DNA of 64,000 bases from Bartonella sp. AU18XJBT (GCF_028618595.1 NZ_JAQITE010000007.1:1-64000); one strand, 5' to 3'. Positions 1 to 11,600 are shown, counted from the stretch's first letter. Program-made: numbers and translations. Notes: generated by a model not told the origin, from the letters alone.

Positions 1-351
1 CTACGTGGTGTTGACCGTGAAGGGATTGAGCGTGGTCAAGTATTGGCGAAGCCAGGATCCGTTACGCCTCATACACGTTTTAAAGCAGAAGCTTATATTT
101 TGACAAAAGATGAAGGTGGGCGTCATACGCCATTTTTCACGAATTATCGTCCTCAGTTTTACTTCCGTACGACGGATGTTACAGGTATTGTTACGCTTCC
201 AGAGGGAACGGAAATGGTTATGCCAGGCGATAATGTTGCTATGGATGTTTCGTTGATCGTTCCGATAGCGATGGAAGAAAAACTTCGTTTCGCTATTCGT
301 GAAGGTGGTCGTACTGTTGGTGCCGGTATCGTCTCTAAGATCATTGAATAA
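1..351 (+). CDS. tuf: Elongation factor Tu, C-terminal part (5' end outside window)
   Basis: The reading frame is open from the first base and gives the last 116 residues of EF-Tu, the GTPase that brings aminoacyl-tRNA to the ribosomal A site. What is visible is beta-barrel domain II/III sequence: '[19 protein letters not shown]', then '[18 protein letters not shown]', 'MPGDN' and the terminal '[20 protein letters not shown]'. These are near-invariant in bacterial EF-Tu. The GTPase domain lies upstream of the window. It is followed by tRNA-Trp and secE, the order usual in proteobacteria, where this copy of tuf heads the secE-nusG-ribosomal protein cluster. Confidence 0.97.
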
Positions 352-399
352 ATAATGCTTGTTGAAGGGATGTTAAAAAGTGTTTTAGTTCTAAGAGTT

Positions 400-475
<76 letters not shown>

Positions 476-680
476 AAGGGGAATAGAGTTTTACATATGA
501 AGGGAGTGAGTTTTGCTGCCTTTTTCGCTTTTTTTGATATAGGGCTTGTTTTTTTGTGTGTGAAACGGTATTGAATAGGAAGTAAAGAAATTGCGTAAGT
601 CTGAAAGTTGGTTTTTGCATTTTTTCCTATTTATTTTGTTGTATAAAACACAATAGGGCTAGAGAGAGTATAGTGTGACG

Positions 681-893
681 ATGGCATCTAAAACCAATCC
701 GATTACCTTTTTGAAGCAGGTTTATGCAGAAGCAATTAAAGTGAAATGGCCTACACGTCGTGAGACGGTTATTTCTACTGTTATGGTTTTGTTGGTAACT
801 GCATTGGCTTCAGCTTTCTTTTTTATTGTGGATCAGGTTATGCATTTTGGTGTTTGGCGGGTTATTGATCTTCTGAAATATCTTTTTAGTTGA
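681..893 (+). CDS. secE: Preprotein translocase subunit SecE
   Basis: A 70-residue single-span SecE, the small essential clamp subunit of the SecYEG protein-conducting channel in the inner membrane. The N-terminal 'FLKQVYAEAIKVKWPTRRET' is the SecE amphipathic helix with the conserved K-W-P-[ST]-R-[RK]-E core. It is followed by one hydrophobic transmembrane segment (about residues 28-50). I chose ATG at 681 because the protein then starts MASKTNP, as in relatives. An in-frame GTG six bases upstream (675) lies closer to the purine-rich AGAGAGAG and cannot be excluded. The gene is followed at once by nusG, the usual partner. Confidence 0.93.
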   Translation: MASKTNPITFLKQVYAEAIKVKWPTRRETVISTVMVLLVTALASAFFFIVDQVMHFGVWRVIDLLKYLFS

Positions 894-913
894 GAATGTA
901 AGGAAGTGTGACT

Positions 914-1444
914 GTGGCGGCTCGTTGGTATATTGTTCAGGCATATTCGAATTTTGAAAAGAAAGTAGCGGAAGCTATTGATAAGGAGGCAAAGCAAAAA
1001 GGACTTGATCATCTTTTTGAAAAGATTTTTGTTCCAACGGAGCGTGTTGTAGAGGTTCGTCGTGGACGCAAAGTTGATGCTGAGCGAAAATTTTTTCCTG
1101 GTTATGTTCTTGTTCGTGCTGAGTTAACAGATGAAGTTTATCATCTTATTAAGAATACGCCTAAAGTAACAGGTTTTTTAGGATCGGATGCGCGTCCTGT
1201 TCCCATTTCTGATCGAGAGGTTGAGCAAATTCTCAAACAGGTTCAGGAAAGGGTCGAATCTCCAAAGTCCTCTGTATTGTTTGAGGTTGGAGAGCAAGTT
1301 CGCGTTGCTGATGGTCCTTTTGTTTCATTTAATGGAATTGTTCAAGAGGTTGAAGAAGAGCGCTCTCGTCTTAAGGTTGAAGTGCTTATTTTTGGGCGTC
1401 CTACGCCTGTTGATTTGGAATTTGGTCAGGTTGAAAAACTCTGA
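914..1444 (+). CDS. nusG: Transcription termination/antitermination protein NusG
   Basis: A 176-residue NusG, which binds RNA polymerase beside the RpoC clamp helices, increases processivity and links it to Rho or the ribosome. The N-terminal NGN domain is clear ('[19 protein letters not shown]', '[12 protein letters not shown]', 'TPKVTGFLG'). The C-terminal KOW domain reads '[21 protein letters not shown]'. The ribosome-binding site AAGGAAG (900-906) sits about 7 bases before GTG 914, but only 1 base before another in-frame GTG at 908, so 914 is preferred; the product then begins MAARWYI. It lies 20 bases after secE, as in most bacteria. Confidence 0.95.
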   Translation: MAARWYIVQAYSNFEKKVAEAIDKEAKQKGLDHLFEKIFVPTERVVEVRRGRKVDAERKFFPGYVLVRAELTDEVYHLIKNTPKVTGFLGSDARPVPISDREVEQILKQVQERVESPKSSVLFEVGEQVRVADGPFVSFNGIVQEVEEERSRLKVEVLIFGRPTPVDLEFGQVEKL

Positions 1445-1470
1445 TTAAACTTAGAGTAGTTTTAATTACT

Positions 1471-1593
1471 TTAAGGAAGGAGTGGGAGGTGATTTATGGC
1501 TTTTGTCGGCTTAATGATCCGAACCACATGACTGCAGCGGGTAGCGGGCAAGATGGATTGTCAGTATACCAGTGAAATTAAAGGCAGATTGTT
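1471..1593 (+). promoter_or_regulatory. Candidate rplKA mRNA leader (L1 autoregulation site)
   Basis: The nusG-rplK spacer contains GTGGGAGG at 1482-1489. Its GTGG can pair with CCAC at 1524-1527, enclosing a short loop-rich element. This resembles the GTGGGAGG...CCAC type of L1-binding structure that represses the L11-L1 mRNA in other bacteria (known from the family, inferred here). Inside it an ATG at 1496 opens an 11-codon frame ending TGA at 1529-1531, which may be fortuitous. The binding function is inferred only from position and pairing. Confidence 0.45.
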
Positions 1594-2022
1594 ATGGCAA
1601 AAAAAAGTATAGGTCAGCTTAAGTTGCAGGTTCCTGCAGGAGCTGCTACTCCATCTCCACCGATTGGTCCAGCTCTTGGGCAACGTGGTATTAATATCAT
1701 GGAATTTTGTAAGGCGTTTAATGCAGCTACACAAGAAATGGAAAAGGGAGCACCGATTCCAGTTGTTATTACGTATTACCAAGATAAGTCTTTCACATTT
1801 TCTCTCAAGACGCCTCCTGTATCATTCTTTTTAAAGAAGGAAGCAAACCTGAAATCTGGTTCAAAAGAGCCTGGTAAAGTGTCTGTAGGAAGCATTTCTC
1901 GTGATAAAATTCGTTCGATTGCCGAATCAAAAATGAAAGATCTTAATGCGAATGACATTGAGGCAGCAATGCGTATGGTTGAAGGTTCTGCTCGCTCGAT
2001 GGGCTTGGAAGTGGTGGGCTAA
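1594..2022 (+). CDS. rplK: 50S ribosomal protein L11
   Basis: A 142-residue L11, the component of the GTPase-associated centre that binds the thiostrepton loop of 23S rRNA. The N-terminal domain shows the diagnostic '[30 protein letters not shown]' region (prolines of the thiostrepton-binding face). The C-terminal rRNA-binding domain has '[21 protein letters not shown]' and ends '[12 protein letters not shown]'. Length equals that usual for the family. It is separated by four bases from rplA, forming the L11 operon, which is regulated in other bacteria by L1 binding upstream. Confidence 0.98.
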   Translation: MAKKSIGQLKLQVPAGAATPSPPIGPALGQRGINIMEFCKAFNAATQEMEKGAPIPVVITYYQDKSFTFSLKTPPVSFFLKKEANLKSGSKEPGKVSVGSISRDKIRSIAESKMKDLNANDIEAAMRMVEGSARSMGLEVVG

Positions 2023-2026
2023 TATT

Positions 2027-2731
2027 ATGGCAAAAGTAGCAAAAAGAATAAAAAATATCCGAAAAGATATTGATTTTAATGAACTTTACGCTTTAAAAGA
2101 TGCCGTTTCAATGGTTAAGGAGCGTGCAGTTGCTAAGTTTGATGAAACAATCGAAATTTCAATGAACTTGGGTGTTGATCCTCGTCATGCTGATCAAATG
2201 GTTCGAGGAGTTGCTCATTTGCCTAATGGAACAGGGAGAAATATTCGTGTTGCCGTTTTTGCCCGTGGGGATAAGGCTGAGGAAGCTAAGGCGGCAGGAG
2301 CTGATATTGTGGGTGCCGAAGATTTATTTGAAAGCATTAATGGAGGGACTATAGACTTTGATCGTTGTATTGCAACACCAGACATGATGCCTCTAGTTGG
2401 TCGTCTTGGTAAGATTCTTGGTCCACGGAGTTTGATGCCGAATCCAAAAGTTGGTACTGTAACACTTGATGTCAGCGGTGCTGTCAAAGCTTCTAAGGGT
2501 GGTGCTGTTGAGTTTCGTGTGGAAAAAGCTGGTATTGTGCATGCTGGTATTGGTAAGGCTTCTTTTGGTGTTGAAAAAATCGTAGAAAATATAAAAGCCT
2601 TTGCAAGTGCAGTTATTAAAGCCAAACCGCAAGGTGCAAAAGGTGAGTATATTAAGCGCGTTGCTGTTTCTTCGACTATGGGAATTGGTGTTAAAGTTGA
2701 TCCAGCAACGGTTCGTTCAGAGTTAGTGTAA
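2027..2731 (+). CDS. rplA: 50S ribosomal protein L1
   Basis: A 234-residue L1, the protein of the mobile L1 stalk beside the ribosomal E site and also a translational repressor of its own mRNA. Typical L1 segments are present: '[23 protein letters not shown]', 'LPNGTGR', '[26 protein letters not shown]' and, near the end, '[11 protein letters not shown]'. ATG 2027 is four bases after the rplK stop. A longer frame open further upstream overlaps rplK and is not a credible start. The next gene, rplJ, is separated by a long structured leader. Confidence 0.98.
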   Translation: MAKVAKRIKNIRKDIDFNELYALKDAVSMVKERAVAKFDETIEISMNLGVDPRHADQMVRGVAHLPNGTGRNIRVAVFARGDKAEEAKAAGADIVGAEDLFESINGGTIDFDRCIATPDMMPLVGRLGKILGPRSLMPNPKVGTVTLDVSGAVKASKGGAVEFRVEKAGIVHAGIGKASFGVEKIVENIKAFASAVIKAKPQGAKGEYIKRVAVSSTMGIGVKVDPATVRSELV

Positions 2732-3087
2732 GCTGATTTATAATTTTGTTTTGGGGTATGTGAATGTCAAAATTCTACTTAAAATGCTGGTTTTGATCAG
2801 CATTTACCTATCTAAGCTTTATAGGGCTTAGGTTATACCGGGAGAAATTCCGGAATATCCTGTCCGAGATTGTAGGCGATGCTTTTAAGTATCTTAATCA
2901 AAAAACCTACATGAGACTGGGGTAAAAACTGAGAGTTAGAAGACTTAAAGGGTTTGAACCAAGGTTGCCTTTGAACGCTGTGCGTGAAAAAGGGGACAGG
3001 ATCCTCATCGGTGGCATGAAGTATTTTATGTTATCAAAGGTAACCAACAGGTTTGTTTTTAACAAATCTGTTAAATGGAGAGAGAAA
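2732..3087 (+). promoter_or_regulatory. Structured rplJL mRNA leader (L10 leader type)
   Basis: This 356-base non-coding stretch before rplJ folds back on itself. ATCCTGTCC (2857-2865) is exactly complementary to GGACAGGAT (2994-3002). Between them, TGTAGG (2871-2876) pairs exactly with CCTACA (2906-2911), followed by a GAGACTGGGGTAAAAACTGAGAG segment. Just before the ribosome-binding site a 12-base-pair hairpin (3046-3057 with 3061-3072, one G-T pair, TTT loop) could mask or expose initiation. This layout is that of L10 leaders, where the L10(L12)4 complex represses translation. The pairing is seen; the repression is known for the family and inferred here. Confidence 0.75.
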
Positions 3088-3606
3088 GTGAATAGAGCGG
3101 AAAAACGCGAATTTGTTACATGGCTTAACGAGGCTTTTCGGAAGTCTGGTTCTGTTGTTGTTGCACATTATTCCGGTCTGACAGTTTCACAGATGAATGA
3201 TCTGCGTTCGAAAATGGGTGAAGCTGGAGGTGCCGTTAAAGTCGCCAAAAACCGTCTTGCTAAAATCGCTCTTCAGGGCACGGAATCTGAATCAATAATG
3301 GGCTTGTTTACTGGACAAACACTTATTGCTTATTCAGAAGATCCAATCACAGCACCGAAAGTTGCTGTTGATTTTGCGAAAAGCAATGACAAATTTGTCA
3401 TACTTGGCGGTTCGATGGGTGCAACGAGTTTAACTGTAGATGCTGTGAAGTCATTGGCTTCATTGCCTTCATTAAACGAGTTGCGTGCAAAACTTGTGGG
3501 TATGATTTCTACCCCTGCGACCCGTATTGCACAGGTTGTTAATGCTCCTGCTGGTCAGGTTGCACGTGTCATTGGCGCATATGCTCAGGAGGATAAGGCG
3601 GCTTAA
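3088..3606 (+). CDS. rplJ: 50S ribosomal protein L10
   Basis: A 172-residue L10, the stalk base that anchors L7/L12 dimers on the ribosome. The N-terminal rRNA-binding domain reads '[20 protein letters not shown]', '[18 protein letters not shown]' and '[11 protein letters not shown]'. The C-terminal helix ends with an alanine-rich tail. GTG at 3088 is chosen because it has a purine-rich GGAGAGAG 3-10 bases upstream and gives the family's usual start. A longer in-frame extension from 2965 would run through the structured leader and is not plausible. Confidence 0.96.
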   Translation: MNRAEKREFVTWLNEAFRKSGSVVVAHYSGLTVSQMNDLRSKMGEAGGAVKVAKNRLAKIALQGTESESIMGLFTGQTLIAYSEDPITAPKVAVDFAKSNDKFVILGGSMGATSLTVDAVKSLASLPSLNELRAKLVGMISTPATRIAQVVNAPAGQVARVIGAYAQEDKAA

Positions 3607-3707
3607 GGCTGTTTGTATTCACATTTATGGAAGAGCGTTAATGCTTTTCTGTTTTTTTGGATAAGATTTAATAATGGTTCAAATCTTTTAATTGAAGGAA
3701 TTTAAAA

Positions 3708-4079
3708 ATGGCTGATCTAGAGAAGATCGTAGAAGACCTTTCTAATCTAACCCTTTTGGAAGCCGCTGAGCTTTCTAAGTTACTTGAAGAAAAGTGGGGA
3801 GTTTCGGCTGCTGCTCCTGTGGCTGTCGCTGCTGTTGCTGGTGCTGCTGCTCCAGCTGCTGAAGAAAAAACAGAATTTGATGTTATTCTTGTTGAAGGTG
3901 GCGCGCAAAAAATTAATGTTATTAAGGAAGTTCGTGCTCTTACTGGACTTGGTCTTAAAGAAGCTAAGGATCTGGTTGAAGGGGCACCTAAGCCTATTAA
4001 AGAGGGTGCTTCTAAAGAAGAAGCAGAAAAAATTAAATCTCAACTTGAAGCTGCTGGTGCTAAAGTAGAACTTAAGTAA
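3708..4079 (+). CDS. rplL: 50S ribosomal protein L7/L12
   Basis: A 123-residue L7/L12, the flexible stalk protein that recruits translation GTPases. The N-terminal dimerisation domain '[25 protein letters not shown]' is followed by an alanine-rich hinge (about residues 34-52). The globular C-terminal domain has '[42 protein letters not shown]'. Length and composition match the family. It has a good ribosome-binding site (GAAGGAAT) before ATG. A hairpin-T-run follows the stop, so much of the transcription probably ends here, giving more stalk protein than RNA polymerase. Confidence 0.98.
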   Translation: MADLEKIVEDLSNLTLLEAAELSKLLEEKWGVSAAAPVAVAAVAGAAAPAAEEKTEFDVILVEGGAQKINVIKEVRALTGLGLKEAKDLVEGAPKPIKEGASKEEAEKIKSQLEAAGAKVELK

Positions 4080-4090
4080 ATTTAATTTTA

Positions 4091-4122
4091 TCGGCGGGCA
4101 TTTATGTTCGCCGATTTTCTTT
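4091..4122 (+). terminator. Intrinsic terminator / attenuator between rplL and rpoB
   Basis: TCGGCG (4091-4096) pairs exactly with CGCCGA (4109-4114) over a 12-base loop and is followed by TTTTCTTTCT. It lies 11 bases after the rplL stop. In other proteobacteria an incomplete terminator at this point lets only part of transcription continue into rpoBC; the same role is inferred here. Confidence 0.8.
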
Positions 4123-4369
4123 CTCTTAATACAAAGAGGAAAAATAATGAGTAAAAAACCTTTCCCCAACGGTTTCGTAACAGTAATGGGATAGGTTTGT
4201 ACTACCCATCCCTTCATCATAGAGACAAAGAAATGAATGGCTTATGTTGGTGGGGAAAGTTAAAGATGCTCATTATTGAGTGTCAAGTGAACTGGTCTGC
4301 ATATGCAGGTTAATGATATAAGGCTTTCAAGGTTGGTCTACCTTGAAGAGTAAAGATCAAGGAGCGACG
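4123..4369 (+). promoter_or_regulatory. rpoB leader with long-range pairing and a 15-codon frame
   Basis: After the terminator, a purine-rich GAGGA (4136-4140) precedes an ATG at 4147 that opens a 15-codon frame (MSKKPFPNGFVTVMG) ending TAG at 4192-4194. CTTTCCCC (4160-4167) within it is exactly complementary to GGGGAAAG (4252-4259). The end of the small frame overlaps a second hairpin (GGGATAGGT with ACCCATCCC, one mismatch). Alternative pairing and a small translated frame would suit attenuation or translational control of rpoB, but this is inference from the sequence only. Confidence 0.4.
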
Positions 4370-7300
4370 ATGGCTCAGACTCACGCAATGATGTCTCAAT
4401 TCAATGGTCGTAAGCGCGTACGCAAATTTTTTGGTAAGATTCCTGAAGTAGCAGAAATGCCGAATCTTATTGAGGTTCAAAAAGCGTCATACGATCAGTT
4501 TCTCATGGTTGAGGAACCGAAAGGTGGACGACCAGATGAAGGTTTGCAAGCTGTTTTTAAATCGGTTTTTCCTATTTCAGATTTTTCCGGTACAGCTATG
4601 CTTGAGTTTGTTGGTTATGAATTTGATTTACCAAAATTTGATGTTGAAGAGTGCCGTCAACGTGATTTAACTTATGCTGCCCCATTAAAGGTCATATTAC
4701 GTTTGATTGTTTTTGATGTTGATGAGGATACTGGCTCTAAAGATATCAAAGACATTAAAGAGCAAGGCGTTTATATGGGCGATATGCCTTTAATGACAAC
4801 AAATGGTACCTTTATTGTTAATGGTACGGAACGTGTTATTGTTTCGCAGATGCATCGTTCTCCTGGTGTCTTTTTTGATCATGATAAAGGAAAGTCCCAT
4901 TCGTCGGGAAAGCTTCTTTTTGCTGCTCGTGTTATTCCTTATCGTGGTTCTTGGCTTGATATTGAGTTTGATGCTAAGGACATCATTTATGCACGTATTG
5001 ATCGACGGCGCAAGATTCCTGTTACGAGTCTTTTGATGGCACTAGGTATGGATGCGTCGGATATTTTATCGACGTTTTATGATAAAGTGACTTATGAGCG
5101 TGATGGAGAAGGATGGCGAGTTCCTTATTCTGTTGATCGCTTTAAAGGAATGAAGCTCATTTCTGACCTTATAGATGCAGATAGCGGTGAAGTCGTTGCG
5201 GAGGCTGGTAAAAAATTAACAGTTCGTACTGCGAAGTCTTTAGCAGAAAAAGGACTTAAAGCGGTTAAAGTTAGTGAAGATGATTTATTAGGTTGTTATC
5301 TAGCCGAAGATATCGTCAATTACGAAACAGGTGAAATCTACCTTGAAGCTGGTGATGAAATTGACGAAAAAGTATTAAAGGTTTTGCTTGATGTTAGTGC
5401 TGATCAAATCAATATCCTTGATATTGATCACATGAATATTGGCGCTTATATCCGCAATACTTTAAAGGTGGATAAAAATGAAAGTCGGCAGGATGCGTTA
5501 TTTGATATTTACCGCGTGATGCGTCCAGGTGAGCCCCCAACAATCGATACAGCAGAAGCAATGTTCCATTCATTGTTTTTTGATCCAGAGCGTTATGATC
5601 TTTCAGCTGTTGGGCGTGTTAAAATGAATTTGCGTATGGATCTTGATTGTCCAGATACAGTTCGCATTTTACGCCAAGAGGATATTCTTGCGGTTGTTAA
5701 GATGTTGGTTGAATTGCGTGATGGTCGTGGTGAAATTGATGATATTGATAATCTTGGCAACCGTCGCGTTCGTTCCGTTGGGGAGTTAATGGAAAATCAA
5801 TATCGCATTGGTCTTCTTCGTATGGAACGTGCGATAAAAGAACGTATGTCATCGGTTGAAATTGATACAGTTATGCCCCAGGATTTGATCAATGCAAAGC
5901 CTGCTGCTGCAGCAGTTCGTGAGTTTTTTGGGTCTTCACAATTGTCGCAGTTTATGGATCAAACCAATCCATTGTCGGAAATTACCCATAAGCGCCGTCT
6001 TTCTGCTCTTGGTCCAGGTGGTTTGACTCGTGAACGTGCGGGGTTTGAAGTCCGTGACGTGCATCCTACGCATTATGGTCGTATTTGTCCGATTGAAACA
6101 CCAGAAGGCCCCAATATTGGTCTGATTAACTCCTTAGCAACATTTGCACGAGTTAACAAATATGGTTTTATTGAAAGCCCATATCGAAAAATTATTGATG
6201 GTAAAGTTACAAAAGAAGTCATTTATCTTTCAGCGATGGAAGAAGCAAAGCATTACGTCGCTCAAGCGAATTCTTCATTAGATAGTGAAGGTCGTTTTAT
6301 AGAAGAGTTTGTTGTTTGCCGTCATGCTGGTGAAGTTTTAATGGCGCCGCGTGATCATGTTGATTTGATGGATGTTTCACCAAAACAGTTGGTTTCAGTT
6401 GCAGCAGCGCTTATTCCTTTTTTAGAAAATGATGATGCGAATCGTGCGCTTATGGGATCAAACATGCAACGTCAGGCAGTTCCTCTTGTACGTGCTGAAG
6501 CACCATTTGTTGGGACGGGAATGGAATCCATAGTTGCGCGCGATTCAGGAGCTGCTGTGAGTGCAAAACGTAGTGGTGTTGTTGATCAAGTCGATGCTAC
6601 CCGTATTGTTATTCGTGCAACAGAAGATTTAGATCCTTCAAAATCAGGCGTTGATATTTACCGCCTACAGAAATTTCAGCGTTCTAATCAGTCCACTTGT
6701 ATTAATCAGCGTCCTCTTGTACATGTCGGTGATAGGGTAGAGAAAGGTGATATCATTGCAGATGGTCCGTCCACGGATCTTGGTGATTTAGCTCTTGGGC
6801 GGAATGTTCTCGTGGCCTTTATGCCTTGGAATGGATACAATTATGAAGATTCTATTTTGTTATCCGAGCGCATTGTTGCTGATGATGTGTTTACTTCAAT
6901 TCATATTGAGGAATTTGAAGTTGCAGCACGCGATACAAAACTTGGTCCGGAGGAAATTACGCGCGACATTCCTAATGTTGCGGAAGAAGCGTTGAGAAAT
7001 CTTGATGAAGCTGGCATTATTTATATTGGTGCTGAAGTTCAACCAGGTGATATTTTAGTTGGAAAGATTACCCCAAAAGGTGAAAGTCCCATGACGCCGG
7101 AAGAAAAGCTTCTGCGTGCAATTTTTGGGGAAAAGGCATCCGATGTTCGTGATACTTCTATGCGTATGCCACCTGGGACTTTTGGTACTGTTGTTGAAGT
7201 TCGAGTTTTTAATCGCCATGGTGTGGAAAAAGATGAACGTGCGATGGCAATTGAGCGTGAAGAAATTGAGCGTTTAGCAAAAGACCGTGATGATGAACAG

Positions 7301-8518
7301 TCTATTCTTGATCGCAATGTTTATGCGCGCCTTACCGATATGTTGACAGGTAAAGTTGCTGTAGAAGGTCCAAAAGGCTTTGCGGGCAGCAAAAAGCTTG
7401 ATAGTACTGTAATGGGAAATTATCCACGATCCCAGTGGTGGCAATTTGCTGTTGAGGATGAAAAGCTTCAAAATGAAATTGAAGCTTTGCGCAAGCAATA
7501 TGATGAATCAAAAGAAGCATTACAACGTCGCTTTATGGATAAAGTTGAAAAGGTCCAAAGAGGTGATGAAATGCCTCCTGGTGTTATGAAAATGGTAAAG
7601 GTTTTTGTGGCTGTGAAGCGCAAAATCCAACCAGGTGATAAGATGGCGGGACGTCACGGGAATAAGGGTGTTGTTTCACGTATTCTTCCCGTAGAAGATA
7701 TGCCCTTTCTTGAAGATGGGACCCATGCTGATATCGTCTTGAATCCACTTGGTGTGCCTAGTCGTATGAATGTTGGACAAATTCTTGAAACGCATCTTGG
7801 TTGGGCATGTGCAGGGATGGGCAAGAAGATTGGTGATTTGTTAGAGTTGTATCAAGAGACTGGGGATATATTACCGTTGCGTCAGCGTATTGAAAATCTT
7901 ATGCCTGATGATAATCATAATGAACCAGTCCGTCAGTATGATAATGAAAGCCTTTACAAATTAGCATTACAGATGAAAAAAGGGGTTTCAATTGCAACGC
8001 CTGTTTTTGATGGGGCACATGAGTCTGATATTAACATGATGCTGGAAGACGCAGGCTTAGATAGTTCGGGGCAGGTTACACTTTATGATGGTCGTACTGG
8101 GGAACCTTTTGATCGTCCAGTAACGGTGGGATATATTTACATGTTGAAATTGCATCACCTTGTTGATGATAAGATTCATGCACGTTCTATAGGTCCCTAT
8201 TCACTTGTTACGCAGCAGCCACTAGGAGGTAAGGCGCAGTTTGGTGGTCAGCGTTTTGGTGAAATGGAGGTTTGGGCACTTGAAGCTTATGGTGCTGCAT
8301 ATACTTTGCAGGAGATGCTAACAGTAAAATCAGATGACGTGGCTGGTCGAACAAAAGTCTATGAGGCGATTGTGCGTGGTGATGATACATTTGAGGCGGG
8401 TATACCCGAAAGCTTTAATGTGTTGGTAAAAGAAATGCGTTCACTCGCTCTTAATGTGGAGCTTGATGATGCGCGTGAACTTATTGCACAGCGGGCATTG
8501 TCTGATACGGCAGAATAA
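4370..8518 (+). CDS. rpoB: DNA-directed RNA polymerase subunit beta
   Basis: A 1382-residue beta subunit, which with RpoC forms the catalytic cleft. Rifampicin cluster I (about residues 520-550) reads '[20 protein letters not shown]' and then [11 protein letters not shown]. The positions matching E. coli D516, H526 and S531 are wild type, so no classical rifampicin resistance change is seen. Other landmarks are '[13 protein letters not shown]', '[20 protein letters not shown]', '[15 protein letters not shown]' and the C-terminal '[20 protein letters not shown]'. The start at ATG 4370 follows AAGGAG at 4359-4364. A frame reaching back to 4343 lacks support. rpoC follows after 173 bases. Confidence 0.98.
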   Translation: MAQTHAMMSQFNGRKRVRKFFGKIPEVAEMPNLIEVQKASYDQFLMVEEPKGGRPDEGLQAVFKSVFPISDFSGTAMLEFVGYEFDLPKFDVEECRQRDLTYAAPLKVILRLIVFDVDEDTGSKDIKDIKEQGVYMGDMPLMTTNGTFIVNGTERVIVSQMHRSPGVFFDHDKGKSHSSGKLLFAARVIPYRGSWLDIEFDAKDIIYARIDRRRKIPVTSLLMALGMDASDILSTFYDKVTYERDGEGWRVPYSVDRFKGMKLISDLIDADSGEVVAEAGKKLTVRTAKSLAEKGLKAVKVSEDDLLGCYLAEDIVNYETGEIYLEAGDEIDEKVLKVLLDVSADQINILDIDHMNIGAYIRNTLKVDKNESRQDALFDIYRVMRPGEPPTIDTAEAMFHSLFFDPERYDLSAVGRVKMNLRMDLDCPDTVRILRQEDILAVVKMLVELRDGRGEIDDIDNLGNRRVRSVGELMENQYRIGLLRMERAIKERMSSVEIDTVMPQDLINAKPAAAAVREFFGSSQLSQFMDQTNPLSEITHKRRLSALGPGGLTRERAGFEVRDVHPTHYGRICPIETPEGPNIGLINSLATFARVNKYGFIESPYRKIIDGKVTKEVIYLSAMEEAKHYVAQANSSLDSEGRFIEEFVVCRHAGEVLMAPRDHVDLMDVSPKQLVSVAAALIPFLENDDANRALMGSNMQRQAVPLVRAEAPFVGTGMESIVARDSGAAVSAKRSGVVDQVDATRIVIRATEDLDPSKSGVDIYRLQKFQRSNQSTCINQRPLVHVGDRVEKGDIIADGPSTDLGDLALGRNVLVAFMPWNGYNYEDSILLSERIVADDVFTSIHIEEFEVAARDTKLGPEEITRDIPNVAEEALRNLDEAGIIYIGAEVQPGDILVGKITPKGESPMTPEEKLLRAIFGEKASDVRDTSMRMPPGTFGTVVEVRVFNRHGVEKDERAMAIEREEIERLAKDRDDEQSILDRNVYARLTDMLTGKVAVEGPKGFAGSKKLDSTVMGNYPRSQWWQFAVEDEKLQNEIEALRKQYDESKEALQRRFMDKVEKVQRGDEMPPGVMKMVKVFVAVKRKIQPGDKMAGRHGNKGVVSRILPVEDMPFLEDGTHADIVLNPLGVPSRMNVGQILETHLGWACAGMGKKIGDLLELYQETGDILPLRQRIENLMPDDNHNEPVRQYDNESLYKLALQMKKGVSIATPVFDGAHESDINMMLEDAGLDSSGQVTLYDGRTGEPFDRPVTVGYIYMLKLHHLVDDKIHARSIGPYSLVTQQPLGGKAQFGGQRFGEMEVWALEAYGAAYTLQEMLTVKSDDVAGRTKVYEAIVRGDDTFEAGIPESFNVLVKEMRSLALNVELDDARELIAQRALSDTAE

Positions 8519-8691
8519 TAATTCAAGGAGCGCACCGGAAAAAAGGCTGCGCTCTGATTACTTTAAGAGGCTCAATAACCTTATTAAGGTTGTACAGGTC
8601 GTTTTTAAAAGTAAATGTCTTTTAAAGAAGATTTGTTATAAAATAAATGAGATATTACAACAGGTTCTAAGAATCTTTGAAGGAGAACAGC

Positions 8692-11600
8692 ATGAACCAC
8701 GAGGTCATGAATCTTTTCAATCCTCAAGCGCCAGCGCAGACATTTGACTCTATTCGTATTTCCATTGCGAGTCCTGAGAAAATTTTGTCCTGGTCGTATG
8801 GTGAGATTAAGAAGCCTGAGACTATTAATTATCGGACTTTTAAACCAGAGCGTGATGGTCTTTTTTGTGCACGTATATTTGGCCCTATTAAGGACTATGA
8901 GTGTCTATGTGGCAAATATAAGCGCATGAAATACAAAGGCATTATTTGTGAAAAATGTGGTGTAGAGGTTACTCTTTCGCGCGTACGCCGTGAGCGTATG
9001 GGGCATATTGAACTTGCTGCACCTGTTGCACATATATGGTTTCTTAAATCACTACCAGGTCGTATTTCTACACTTTTAGATTTAACTTTAAAAGATATTG
9101 AGCGGGTTCTTTATTTTGAGAATTATATTGTAACCGAACCAGGATTGACATCTCTTAAGCTTCATCAGCTTCTTTCTGAAGAAGAGTATATGCTTGCTAT
9201 TGATGAGTTTGGAGAAGATCAGTTTACAGCTATGATTGGCGCTGAAGCTATTTACGAGCTTTTAGCTAGTATGGAGTTAGATAAAATCGCTAATGATTTG
9301 CGTCTTGAATTAGCTGAAACAACTTCAGAGTTAAAGCAGAAAAAATTAATTAAACGACTTAAAATCGTTGAAAATTTTCTTGAATCTGGAAATAAGCCAG
9401 AGTGGATGATTATGAAAACAATTCCGGTTATTCCACCGGATTTGCGTCCATTGGTTCCGCTTGATGGTGGGCGTTTTGCGACATCAGATCTGAATGATCT
9501 TTATCGGCGTGTTATTAATCGTAATAACCGCTTGAAACGGCTGATTGAATTGCGTGCTCCTGGAATTATCGTGCGCAATGAAAAGCGTATGGTACAAGAA
9601 GCTGTTGATGCATTGTTTGATAATGGACGGCGTGGGCGTGTGATTACTGGAGCCAATAAACGTCCTCTCAAGTCTCTATCAGATATGTTGAAGGGCAAGC
9701 AAGGACGTTTTCGTCAGAACTTACTTGGGAAGCGTGTTGATTACTCAGGGCGTTCTGTTATCGTGACGGGGCCTGAGTTAAAATTGCATCAATGTGGTCT
9801 TCCCAAAAAAATGGCTCTTGAATTATTTAAGCCTTTTATTTATGCGCGGCTTGATGCAAAAGGCTATTCATCAACGGTAAAGCAGGCAAAGAAGCTTGTT
9901 GAAAAAGAACATCCAGAAGTTTGGGATATTTTGGATGAGGTTATTCGTGAACACCCTGTTTTACTCAACCGTGCGCCAACATTGCACCGTTTGGGGATTC
10001 AGGCTTTTGAACCTATCTTAATTGAAGGCAAAGCTATTCAGCTTCATCCACTGGTGTGTACTGCTTTTAATGCAGATTTTGATGGTGATCAGATGGCTGT
10101 TCACGTTCCGCTTTCTCTTGAAGCACAGCTTGAAGCCCGTGTTTTGATGATGTCGACCAATAATATTCTTCATCCGGCCAATGGTGCCCCCATTATTGTT
10201 CCCTCACAGGATATGGTTCTTGGTCTTTATTATCTTTCAATTGTTTCTGAAAAAGAACCAGGTGAGGGAATGGCTTTTTCTGATATAGGTGAGCTTTATT
10301 ATGCCTTGGAAAATAAGGTTGTAACGCTTCATACGAAAATTAAAGGCCGTGTTAAGAATATGGGGAAGGATGGAAAAGAAGTTTCTAAACTTTATGATAC
10401 GACACCTGGTCGTTTGATTATTGGTGAGCTTTTGCCAAGAAATTCGGATATCTCATTTGATATTGTCAATCAAGAAATGACGAAAAAGAACATTTCTAAG
10501 ATGATTGATCATGTTTATCGGCACTGTGGACAAAAAGAGACGGTTATTTTTTGTGACCGTATCATGCAGCTTGGCTTTTCTTATGCTTGTCGTGCAGGAA
10601 TTTCATTCGGTAAGGATGATATGGTTATTCCTGATAGTAAGTTGCGTTTAGTTGCAGAGACAGAAGCTTTGGCTAAGGAGTACGAACAGCAATATAATGA
10701 TGGTTTGATTACACAAGGTGAAAAATACAATAAGGTTGTAGATGCTTGGGGTAAATGTACAGATCGCGTTGCAGATGAAATGATGAAACGTATTCAAGCC
10801 ATCGATTTTGATCCTAAAACAGGTCGTCAACGGCCGATGAATTCGATCTATATGATGTCGCACTCTGGTGCACGTGGTTCTGCTAACCAGATGAGACAAT
10901 TGGCCGGTATGCGTGGATTAATGGCAAAACCATCGGGTGAAATTATTGAAACCCCCATTATTTCAAATTTTAAAGAAGGTCTAACTGTTAATGAATACTT
11001 CAATTCCACGCATGGTGCACGTAAAGGACTTGCTGATACTGCGTTAAAGACGGCGAACTCTGGTTATTTAACACGGCGTCTTGTTGATGTTGCACAGGAT
11101 GCTATTATTTCAGCAGTTGATTGTGGTACCGCAAAAGGGCTTACCATGCAGCCAATTGTTGATGCAGGACAAATTGTTGCCTCCCTTGGGCAAAGAATTC
11201 TTGGTCGTACAGCGCTTGTTGATATTCTACATCCTGTCTCTGGAGAGGTTATCCTTGAAGGTGGAGAAATGATTGAGGAAGCTGATGTCGCGAAGATTGA
11301 AGAGGCTGGGATTCAATCTGTTCAAATTCGTTCTGCTTTAACATGTGAAACACGTCTTGGGGTTTGTGCAAAATGCTATGGTCGTGATTTGGCGCGTGGG
11401 ACACCTGTTAATCAGGGAGAAGCCGTTGGTGTTATTGCTGCTCAATCCATTGGTGAGCCGGGAACACAGCTTACTATGCGTACTTTCCACTTAGGAGGAA
11501 CTGCGCAGGTTGTTGATTCATCGTATTTAGAGGCATCTTATGAAGGTAAGGTGGAGATTCGTAATCGTAATGTGGTTCGTAACTCTGAAGGCCATTTGGT

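Noticed and set aside
2215-2625. 136-codon minus-strand frame over rplA
   Set aside because: Complete overlap with a certain ribosomal protein gene and no protein-family resemblance.
3780-4220. 146-codon minus-strand frame over rplL and the rpoB leader
   Set aside because: Lys/Phe/Asn/Ser-rich shadow frame antisense to rplL.
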